Below are positions 1 to 5,536 of a stretch of 7,707 nucleotides of DNA, piece after piece. The translations under genes and the position numbers were made by a program. Position 1 is the stretch's first letter. Each line of letters starts with the position of its first letter. Origin of the DNA: an uncultured Oscillospiraceae bacterium (GTDB lineage Bacteria; Bacillota; Clostridia; Oscillospirales; Acutalibacteraceae); assembly GCA_958451705.1 (NCBI GenBank), contig CAUDRD010000066.1:1-7707 (forward strand), in the 5' to 3' direction. The notes under the pieces were generated by a model that was not told the DNA's origin, did no database searches, and saw only the letters and a program-made list of their open reading frames with translations.

Positions 1-1155
1 CACAGCAACTACTGAAAGAGCAAGAATAAGAACAGAAATTACCACCTGATAAGGCTCTACCGAACCGCTGAGCATACTTGAAGGAATTATAAACGGAGAC
101 GAAATTGGCAGATACATTGCTATTTTCTGCACTATTCCGCTGCCGGGAGAAATAATGCTGACAAAATAACCAAGATAAAATCCCACCAGTGAAAGGAGCA
201 TTACGGGCATCATAGCCGAATTTAAATCCTCTATTTTGCTTACGAGGGCTCCGCTGACGGCGTTCATTACGGCGAAAAGGCTGTAGCCTAAAACAAAATA
301 GATAAACATTACCGCTACTGTTTTGGCGTTTAAAACGCTCAGTGAAAATTCCGAACCCTGAACTAAAAGCTCAGAGGGAATTATAAACTTCAAACAAACA
401 GCTCCAGTTAAAACAATCATGGCAAACTGGATAATTCCCAAAACGCCCATGCCAAAACATTTGCCTAAAAGTATCCTTGAGGGCTTTGCGGAAACTATGA
501 GGGTTTCCATAACCCTTGAGGTTTTTTCCGTAGCCACAGACATGGCAACGCCATAGCCGTAATAGTAAATTGCAAAGAACATAAGAAGGGTAAAGACGAT
601 TCCTATAATATATGCGCTTGTGTTCATTTCACCTGCGAACACTGTTTCATACTGTACGGGCTGCCTTGAAAGAATTACAAGATCGGGGTCAACGCCGGAA
701 TCAACAAGTACATTCATGGAATGAACCTCGTTTATTATCTGAGATACCGCCGTAATATTGCTTCCCGCTCCGCTCATGAAATCCTTTGAATATACTTTCA
801 CAAGGGGCTGGGAATTTTTTGCGCTCACTTCTAAAAGAGAAATGCTTTTATCCTCTTTTATCTGAGCTATAACGTCTTCCTTTTCTCCTTCTGTTATCTC
901 CTTAACGTCGTAAAGAACAGAAAGAGCCTGAGCCGCACCGGGAAGTACATTGTGCTGGTCAAGGTAATAACAGACGTTTTTTCCTGAGTTTGAATCTGTT
1001 TCTTCATCTGATTTATCGGAACTTCCCATAAAAATAGCCAGCGCCGCCGAACCGCCGATAATAAGAACCAAAATTATTGCGGTAGAAATTATAAAAGCCT
1101 TTTTCCTGATGGCATCTTTAAGGGTAAAGGCGAAAACGGTAAAAATCTGCTTCAT
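1..1155 (-). CDS. ABC-2 type transporter permease, NatB-like (3' end outside window)
   Basis: This is the membrane subunit of an ABC exporter, expected to pair with the ATPase encoded just upstream. The frame is open from the ATG at 1155 to base 1, giving 385 codons with no stop, so only the C-terminus is missing; family members are usually about 400 residues. An N-terminal membrane segment (about residues 21-43) is followed by a large hydrophilic, probably extracytoplasmic domain (about 45-178). A cluster of hydrophobic segments then follows at about 181-203, 233-255, 276-298, 315-335 and 370 onward. The stretch EKTSRVMETLIVS (210-222), just after the second membrane segment, is the conserved cytoplasmic motif of NatB/ABC-2 permeases. 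The start codon overlaps the ATPase stop as ATGA, and the GGAGG inside the ATPase's last codons can serve as ribosome binding site. The substrate is unknown: Na+ (as for NatAB), a drug or a peptide are all possible. Confidence 0.88.
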   Translation of the reverse strand, partial: MKQIFTVFAFTLKDAIRKKAFIISTAIILVLIIGGSAALAIFMGSSDKSDEETDSNSGKNVCYYLDQHNVLPGAAQALSVLYDVKEITEGEKEDVIAQIKEDKSISLLEVSAKNSQPLVKVYSKDFMSGAGSNITAVSQIINEVHSMNVLVDSGVDPDLVILSRQPVQYETVFAGEMNTSAYIIGIVFTLLMFFAIYYYGYGVAMSVATEKTSRVMETLIVSAKPSRILLGKCFGMGVLGIIQFAMIVLTGAVCLKFIIPSELLVQGSEFSLSVLNAKTVAVMFIYFVLGYSLFAVMNAVSGALVSKIEDLNSAMMPVMLLSLVGFYLGYFVSIISPGSGIVQKIAMYLPISSPFIIPSSMLSGSVEPYQVVISVLILALSVVAV

Positions 1156-2048
1156 TTTACTCCACCTGCCTTTTCAATAAATATCTCGTTGAGACTGGGT
1201 TCCTTTATCTCATATTTAACGGGATAAATTCCTTCTTTTAAAAGGCGGGATAAAAAGCTCTGCGCCATTTCGTCTCCTGTAATTTTGTACTCCGTCTCAC
1301 CTGCTCTTGTATCGGAAAGAACAAGTCCCGCCTCAGAGGCAAGCGACGATATATCCTCAGTACAGCTTACTATGAGATTAGTGTGGCCGTAGCCCTCTTT
1401 AATCTTACGCAGCCTTCCCTGAAGCAGAGTTTTTCCTTCATTGAGAATAACTATATCCTTGCAGAAATCCTCTACAACATCCATCTGATGGCTGCTCATT
1501 ACAATGTATTTTCCCTTTGCCGTAAGCTCTTCAATAAGCTCCTTTAAGACCATGGCGTTAACCGGGTCAAGGCCGCTGAAAGGCTCGTCTAAAAAGATAA
1601 GCACCGGGTCATGGATAAGGGTGGCAATAAGCTGGATTTTCTGCTGGTTGCCCTTTGAAAGCTTTTCCGCAACCGTATCCTTATACTCGGAAACTCCAAG
1701 TTTATCCATAAGTCGAAGAGCTGACTTTGTTGCGTCGGTTTTATTCATTCCTCTGAGCATTCCAAAATAGACAAGCTGCTCGAGGACTTTATTTTTAGTG
1801 TATATTCCCCTCTCCTCCGGCATATATCCGAAAGCAAGAGTTTCTCTCGTTATAGGCTTTCTGTCCCACAGGGCAGTTCCGCTGTCGGCGGGCATTATTC
1901 CCAGAATCATTCTGATTGTGGTAGTTTTTCCGGCTCCGTTAGTGCCGATAAGTCCGAAAACTCCCGGCTGCGTAATCTCGAAGCTGAGATTGTCAACAGC
2001 AACCTTTTTTCCGAAGCTCTTAGTAAGTCCTTCAACTTTAAGCGCCAT
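1152..2048 (-). CDS. ABC transporter ATP-binding protein, NatA/DrrA-like
   Basis: This cytoplasmic ATPase should power the permease encoded directly downstream. All nucleotide-binding motifs are visible in 298 residues. Walker A is GTNGAGKT (35-42). The Q-loop region reads YMPEERGIY (75-83), with Glu where many ABC proteins have Gln, as is usual in the NatA group. The signature is LSKGNQQK (130-137), also typical of this group rather than LSGGQ. Walker B is LIFLDEP (150-156), the D-loop SGLDP (158-162) and the H-loop His187. Residues from about 205 to the end fit the C-terminal DUF4162-type extension of these exporters. The ATG at 2048 has a GGAGG at 2056..2060, seven bases upstream. The gene starts 15 bases after the dehydrogenase stop, so the three leftward genes look like one operon. 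The substrate cannot be read from the ATPase. Confidence 0.93.
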   Translation of the reverse strand: MALKVEGLTKSFGKKVAVDNLSFEITQPGVFGLIGTNGAGKTTTIRMILGIMPADSGTALWDRKPITRETLAFGYMPEERGIYTKNKVLEQLVYFGMLRGMNKTDATKSALRLMDKLGVSEYKDTVAEKLSKGNQQKIQLIATLIHDPVLIFLDEPFSGLDPVNAMVLKELIEELTAKGKYIVMSSHQMDVVEDFCKDIVILNEGKTLLQGRLRKIKEGYGHTNLIVSCTEDISSLASEAGLVLSDTRAGETEYKITGDEMAQSFLSRLLKEGIYPVKYEIKEPSLNEIFIEKAGGVK

Positions 2049-2063
2049 ATATTTTCCTCCGCA

Positions 2064-3170
2064 TTATTTTACAAAAAGTTTTTTGAGAAGCTGGAAAGCA
2101 TCCTCTTTTGTATAGCCTCCGGGAACAATCTTAAAGTTTTTCTGATTTTCCCAGCGGTTTGAATATTGGAGAGCCTGTTCTTCGGTCATGGAAACCTTTG
2201 AAGTATCCACGGCTTTTTTAAGAAGAGCAGTAAATTCTTCTAAATCGGAAGAAATGAGCTCAAAAAGCTCTCCTGCTTTTTCGGGAGCATATTTTTCTCC
2301 TCTCTCCACAAATGCAGGGAGAAAAGCTCCGCAGGCAAATCCGTGGGGGAAGCCGTAGTCCTCGGTGAGAACATAGCCCATGGGATGAGGGAAAGCCGTT
2401 CCGCAGGCATTTAAAACCATTCCCGCATAAAGTGAGCCGTAATAAAGCTCTTCCCTTCCCTCTTCGTCGGGAAGCTCCTTTGTCTCAACAAGCTTTTTAA
2501 GAGCTGAATATATCATCGGCAGTCCTTTTATGGCAAAAACCTTTACGCTGTCGCTGATTTTAGGTGAAAACCAGCCTTCAACTGCATGGGAAAGAGCGTC
2601 CACCGCCGTTGAAACGGTTACTGAATAAGGCATTGTATTTGTGTATTCGGGGCATCCGAAAGAGATATCCGCATAAATTCCGCCTATACTCTTTTTTCTG
2701 CCTGTTGCGCCGTTAGTGAGCACCGATACTCCGGAAACCTCACTTCCTGTGCCGGAGGTTGTGCCTACAAGAATCAAAGGAAGGTGCTCAGCACCGGAAG
2801 GAAGCGCATATATATCCTCAGGAAAACATTCCTTATGAACAGCATAGACAGAAACCGCCTTTGCAGCATCCATGGGAGAACCTCCTCCGATTCCGATAAT
2901 GCAGTCAGCGTTCATTTTGACGGCAATCTGAGCCGCTTCATGGCATTTTTCAATAAGAGGATTAGGGCCTATTTTATCGTAGATTTTATACTCTGCTCCG
3001 ATTTCCTTAAGTACAGCACATATATCTCCGAGAGCTCCGCTTTTTACCCCTGAACTTCCGCCGGTGACTATTAAAAAACGTTTGCCCCTCTTTTTAAACT
3101 CATCGCCACTTTTAAGGACGGCTCCTTTTCCGCTTATGACCTTTACAGGCATGAAAAAATCAAAATTCAT
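2064..3170 (-). CDS. Iron-containing alcohol dehydrogenase (group III)
   Basis: This is a cytoplasmic NAD(P)-dependent dehydrogenase that interconverts an alcohol and an aldehyde or ketone, in the Fe-ADH family of butanol dehydrogenase and FucO. I choose the ATG at 3170 (368 aa) because it has AAGGAG at 3180..3185, nine bases upstream. An in-frame ATG at 3200 would add ten residues but has no good ribosome site. Numbered from 3170, the nucleotide-binding loop GGGSPMDAAK lies at 95-104 and TTSGTGSE at 137-144. The four expected metal ligands are present: Asp191 and His195 (DALSH), His262 (FPHPMGY) and His276 (FPHGFACG), which match the spacing in FucO. Length is normal for the family (about 370-390). 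It is the first gene of the leftward operon, ahead of an ABC exporter. The true alcohol cannot be told from sequence. Confidence 0.93.
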   Translation of the reverse strand: MNFDFFMPVKVISGKGAVLKSGDEFKKRGKRFLIVTGGSSGVKSGALGDICAVLKEIGAEYKIYDKIGPNPLIEKCHEAAQIAVKMNADCIIGIGGGSPMDAAKAVSVYAVHKECFPEDIYALPSGAEHLPLILVGTTSGTGSEVSGVSVLTNGATGRKKSIGGIYADISFGCPEYTNTMPYSVTVSTAVDALSHAVEGWFSPKISDSVKVFAIKGLPMIYSALKKLVETKELPDEEGREELYYGSLYAGMVLNACGTAFPHPMGYVLTEDYGFPHGFACGAFLPAFVERGEKYAPEKAGELFELISSDLEEFTALLKKAVDTSKVSMTEEQALQYSNRWENQKNFKIVPGGYTKEDAFQLLKKLFVK

Positions 3171-3179
3171 TTTATTCAG

Positions 3180-3185
3180 CTCCTT
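3180..3185 (-). promoter_or_regulatory. Ribosome binding site fixing the dehydrogenase start
   Basis: On the minus strand this reads AAGGAG, nine bases before the ATG at 3170. The competing in-frame ATG at 3200 has only weak purines upstream, so this site decides the start in favour of 3170. Confidence 0.7.
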
Positions 3186-3259
3186 TTGCGAAAAATACAT
3201 ATTTTCGCTTCATAATTTCCGTATCTCTAAGGACGTATACCGCCCTGTATTTCTCGAGT

Positions 3260-3288
3260 ATTATATCATTTTTGAAATAATGTGTCAT
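3260..3288 (-). promoter_or_regulatory. Sigma-A-type promoter of the dehydrogenase-ABC operon
   Basis: Read on the minus strand, the -35 box is ATGACA (3288..3283; five of six match TTGACA). A 17-base spacer and a perfect TATAAT -10 box (3265..3260) follow. Transcription should begin near 3253 and leave a leader of roughly 80 bases before the ATG at 3170. The -35 box lies inside a palindrome, which suggests control by a repressor. Confidence 0.75.
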
Positions 3289-3292
3289 TATT
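3276..3292. repeat. Perfect palindrome AATAATG-TGT-CATTATT, candidate operator
   Basis: Two 7-base arms are exact reverse complements around a 3-base centre. The site covers the whole -35 box (3283..3288) of the leftward promoter, the usual position for a repressor operator. I do not recognise it as a known regulator consensus. In AT-rich intergenic DNA a chance palindrome is possible. Confidence 0.45.
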
Positions 3293-3408
3293 AAAATTAA
3301 ATCCGAACACTATTTTCAGCTTCCTTAAACGTATATCATCTGTTTTAATGCCAGAAGCATTTTTCCTTTATAAAAAATTTGTAAAAGTGGTATATGTTTC
3401 CTCATAAG

Positions 3409-3427
3409 TTGTTGAATTTTTTAACAA
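3409..3427. promoter_or_regulatory. Rex-like operator over the -35 box of the apbE-rnf promoter
   Basis: The site reads TTGTTGAATTTTTTAACAA. The clostridial Rex consensus, as I recall it, is TTGTTAA-N4-TTAACAA. The right arm is identical, and the left arm has one change (TTGTTGA). The spacer here is five bases rather than four. The site covers the -35 box at 3412..3417, so binding would block RNA polymerase. Rex represses NADH-consuming and electron-transfer genes when NADH/NAD+ is low, which suits an Rnf operon. The spacer difference is a real weakness, since it shifts the half-sites on the helix. Confidence 0.42.
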
Positions 3428-3440
3428 AATCATTTAAAAT
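3412..3440 (+). promoter_or_regulatory. Sigma-A-type promoter of the apbE-rnf operon
   Basis: The -35 box is TTGAAT (3412..3417; four of six match TTGACA). A 17-base spacer follows, then TAAAAT (3435..3440; five of six match TATAAT). Transcription would start near 3447, about 25 bases before the GTG. A TATACT at 3440..3445 also resembles a -10 box but has no properly spaced -35. Confidence 0.65.
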
Positions 3441-3458
3441 ATACTGGTACTAAATTAA

Positions 3459-3463
3459 AAGGA
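3459..3463 (+). promoter_or_regulatory. Ribosome binding site supporting a GTG start for apbE
   Basis: AAGGA lies nine bases before the GTG at 3473. No in-frame ATG precedes the membrane anchor, and the sequence after this GTG encodes a typical basic N-terminus (KNSKVSK) followed by a hydrophobic segment, so this start is the sensible one. Confidence 0.65.
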
Positions 3464-3472
3464 AAGTTTAAA

Positions 3473-4501
3473 GTGAAAAATTCAAAAGTATCAAAAATAA
3501 TTTCCGTAATTTTAACTGTCGCAATTGTCGCAGGAGCAGTTTTTGGGATAATATATTTCAGTAAAAGAAATTCCCCTTATGAAGAAAGCTTCCTCGCTAT
3601 GGGAACGGTTTTCTCGGTAAAACTCTACGGTGGCGAAAAGGAAAAAGCTGCTAAGCAAATAAGAGAAACCGTTGAAAACTCAGAGTCTCAGCTTCTTTCG
3701 AGACTTTCTGAATCTTCCAGTATAGCAAAAATAAACAAAGATGGCAGCGGCGAAATTTCCGAGGAGCTTTATAAGCTCTTTACCCTCTCCCAGCAGATTT
3801 CAGCAGACAGCGAAGGAGCATATGACATGACCGTCGGAGCCCTTACAGGACTTTGGAATATCGGAACTGATAAAGCCCGTGTTCCCTCTGAAGAAGAGCT
3901 TGCAAAAGCTTTGGAAACAGTAGGATATGAAAAAGTTACCCTCACCTCAAATTCAATTACCCTTTCTAAGGGTCAGCAAATTGACTTAGGGGCAATCGGC
4001 AAAGGATATATGTGCGACAAGGCAGTGGATATCTTAAAAGCAAACGGAGTTGAAAGCGCAGTTATCTCTGCGGGAGGCAGCATACTGGTTTATGGTGATA
4101 ATCCTTCCGGCGGAGAATGGAAAGTCGGAATAAGAGATCCCTTCGGCACATCTTCGGATATTTTCAGCGCTTTGTCAGTTAACGAAAGCTACATATCCAC
4201 TTCCGGAGACTACGAACGTACATTTACAGAAAACGGTAAAACCTACCACCATATTTTAAATCCCCAGACAGGTTACCCCGCCGACAGCGGCTTTTCCAGT
4301 GTGACGGTAATTTCCTCTTCCGGAGCTTTAAGCGACGCCCTTTCAACAGCCTGCTTTGTGCTGGGCTACGAAAAGAGTCTACCCCTTCTCGAAAAGTACG
4401 GTGCTGAAGGCATATTCGTTACCCATGACAAGAAGGTTTACACAACCGACGGCATAAAGGATTCACTTCAGATAACCGAAAAAGATTTTACTTTGAATTA
4501 A
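3473..4501 (+). CDS. apbE: FAD:protein FMN transferase (ApbE/Ftp), membrane-anchored
   Basis: ApbE cuts FAD and attaches FMN by a phosphoester bond to Thr or Ser of target proteins on the outer face of the membrane; its usual clients in this setting are RnfG and RnfD. The 342-residue protein (GTG start) has a basic N-terminus and one hydrophobic segment (about 8-29). No lipobox cysteine is visible, so it is probably held by an uncleaved anchor or released by signal peptidase I. Family motifs appear in order: AMGT (42-45), DLGAIGKGY (171-179), SAGGS (199-203), GIRDP (219-223), STSGDYER (242-249), HHILNPQTGYP (259-269) and the Mg-binding region SDALSTACF (287-295). All the key regions are present and the length is typical. 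It is the first gene of the rightward operon and lies upstream of the rnf genes, which supports the Rnf flavinylation role. Confidence 0.94.
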   Translation: MKNSKVSKIISVILTVAIVAGAVFGIIYFSKRNSPYEESFLAMGTVFSVKLYGGEKEKAAKQIRETVENSESQLLSRLSESSSIAKINKDGSGEISEELYKLFTLSQQISADSEGAYDMTVGALTGLWNIGTDKARVPSEEELAKALETVGYEKVTLTSNSITLSKGQQIDLGAIGKGYMCDKAVDILKANGVESAVISAGGSILVYGDNPSGGEWKVGIRDPFGTSSDIFSALSVNESYISTSGDYERTFTENGKTYHHILNPQTGYPADSGFSSVTVISSSGALSDALSTACFVLGYEKSLPLLEKYGAEGIFVTHDKKVYTTDGIKDSLQITEKDFTLN

Positions 4502-4533
4502 TGGTATTAATCCTTTAGGAAAGCGAAAAAACT

Positions 4534-4926
4534 ATGGAAAAAAGAAAGCTCTTTGGCAAGGGCGATTTAATTTTGATATTATCCGTCGCGGCAATAGCTG
4601 CAATAATGTTTTTTCTTCTGCGTTTTGATTCCGGCGACAGTCTCAAAGGTGAAATCATCGTAGACGGAGAGGTTTATAAAACTGTTGAGCTTAAAGAAGG
4701 TCAAAGTGAGCGCTTTGTAATAGACAACACAAAAAGCGGCATAAAATGTGAAATACTGGCGGAGAACGGAGAGATAAAATTTGTATCTTCCCAGTGCCAT
4801 GACAAAATCTGTATTGCGGCAGGGGCTCTTTCCCATAAAGGCGATACGGCCGCTTGTCTTCCCGCAGGAGTTCTTGTTAGAATAGTGTCAGGTGAAGCTT
4901 CTCCCGTTGACGTTATTGCCTATTAA
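4534..4926 (+). CDS. NusG domain II-containing membrane protein (EetA-like)
   Basis: This 130-residue protein has a short basic start, one membrane segment (about 11-30) and an extracytoplasmic beta-rich domain of the NusG_II type (PF07009), not a transcription factor. The conserved core reads SSQCHDKIC (85-93), then CLP (108-110). The three cysteines Cys88, Cys93 and Cys108 match the pattern usually seen as CPDKIC..CLP, with His in place of Pro after the first cysteine. A TTAGGA sits before the ATG, 32 bases after the apbE stop. The family recurs next to ApbE, PF07456 proteins and Rnf or flavin-based electron-transfer genes; the Listeria extracellular electron transfer protein EetA is, from memory, of this type. 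The molecular job is not established. A role in flavin delivery or thiol redox chemistry at the membrane is inference. Confidence 0.85.
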   Translation: MEKRKLFGKGDLILILSVAAIAAIMFFLLRFDSGDSLKGEIIVDGEVYKTVELKEGQSERFVIDNTKSGIKCEILAENGEIKFVSSQCHDKICIAAGALSHKGDTAACLPAGVLVRIVSGEASPVDVIAY

Positions 4927-4945
4927 GTTTTTCCCGGAGGCATAG

Positions 4946-5476
4946 ATGAAGGTAAACATAGATAAAAAAACAGCGAAAACCGCACTGATAGGAATTCTAA
5001 CAGCTCAGGCTCTCGCATTTTCTTTTCTTGAAAGCATGATTCCCCCTATTCCGGGACTTCCTCCAGGAGCAAAGCCGGGATTCTCAAATATAATCACAAT
5101 GTTTGCAGCGGAAAGCATCAGTCTTCCCTGCGCTTTGGGTATTACAGCGGCCAAAGCTCTTTTTGCATTTATCACAAGAGGCTTTTCCGCTGCCTTAATG
5201 AGCTTTTGCGGCGGAATGCTCAGCACTGTTGTAATGTATTTTCTTCTGAGAAGCAAAAAATCACCTTTCGGCTTTTCCGGCATAGGAATAATCTGCGCCT
5301 GTGCCCACAATTTAGGTCAGCTTATTGCGGCCACATTTTTAATGGGCACTGCCGCAACTTTCGGCTATGCCCCGGTTATGCTTGTTTTTGCCGTTATAAC
5401 GGGTCTTGTAACAGGCAGTATATTTAAAATTTTACTGCCTGTACTGAAAAAGCAGAAACGCTTTTTTCTCAATTGA
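4946..5476 (+). CDS. Gx transporter family protein (PF07456, EetB-like)
   Basis: This is a 176-residue integral membrane protein with about five hydrophobic segments (roughly 11-31, 49-68, 80-101, 110-133 and 140-166). The family hallmark ESMIPPIPGLPPGAKPGFSN spans residues 29-48, and AHNLGQ lies at 120-125. Databases often call this family 'heptaprenyl diphosphate synthase component I', but the sequence is wholly membrane-like and shows no prenyltransferase Asp-rich motif, so that name should not be trusted. Its size and hydrophobic layout resemble small S-component-like transporters. GGAGG lies six bases before the ATG, and the gene starts 19 bases after the NusG_II gene. The fixed neighbourhood with ApbE and Rnf suggests transport of a flavin or quinone-related compound across the membrane; that is inference. 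Confidence 0.85.
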   Translation: MKVNIDKKTAKTALIGILTAQALAFSFLESMIPPIPGLPPGAKPGFSNIITMFAAESISLPCALGITAAKALFAFITRGFSAALMSFCGGMLSTVVMYFLLRSKKSPFGFSGIGIICACAHNLGQLIAATFLMGTAATFGYAPVMLVFAVITGLVTGSIFKILLPVLKKQKRFFLN

Positions 5477-5501
5477 CCCTTCGGCATTGCATATATATGT
5501 A
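5473..5501 (+). promoter_or_regulatory. Possible weak internal promoter before rnfC
   Basis: TTGACC (5473..5478; five of six match the -35 consensus) overlaps the end of the preceding gene. Only poor -10 candidates follow: TATATG at a 15-base spacing or TATGTA at 17. It could give rnfCD extra transcription independent of apbE, but the -10 is weak. Confidence 0.25.
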
Positions 5502-5509
5502 CCATATTC

Positions 5510-5521
5510 GAGCGAAAGCTC
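5510..5521 (+). other. Short hairpin GAGC-GAAA-GCTC next to the rnfC ribosome site
   Basis: A perfect 4-base stem closed by a GNRA-type GAAA loop ends one base before the AAAGGAG of rnfC. It could stabilise a processed mRNA end or tune initiation. The stem is short, so chance is also plausible. Confidence 0.3.
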
Positions 5522-5536
5522 AAAGGAGTTGAAAGA

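Noticed and set aside
1527..1659. Non-canonical ABC signature (LSKGN) and Glu in the Q-loop region as signs of a dead ATPase
   Set aside because: Both are usual in the NatA-type exporter group, and Walker A, Walker B, D-loop and H-loop residues are intact.
3171..3200. A ten-residue N-terminal extension of the alcohol dehydrogenase from the ATG at 3200
   Set aside because: That ATG lacks a good ribosome site, while AAGGAG inside this stretch is well placed for the ATG at 3170, and the metal-ligand numbering then matches FucO.
3347..3364. AATGC-CAGAA-GCATT stem followed by a few T residues, terminator-like
   Set aside because: The stem is only five base pairs and weak, the T run is short, and no gene on the plus strand ends upstream of it within the window.
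4510..4521. TCCTTTAGGA inverted repeat overlapping the ribosome site of the NusG_II gene
   Set aside because: The arms are four bases with a two-base loop, too tight to fold as a stable hairpin, and it looks like chance.
5005..5310. A minus-strand reading frame of about 100 codons opposite the PF07456 gene
   Set aside because: It is a shadow of a strongly recognised membrane protein gene on the plus strand and shows no recognisable domain.
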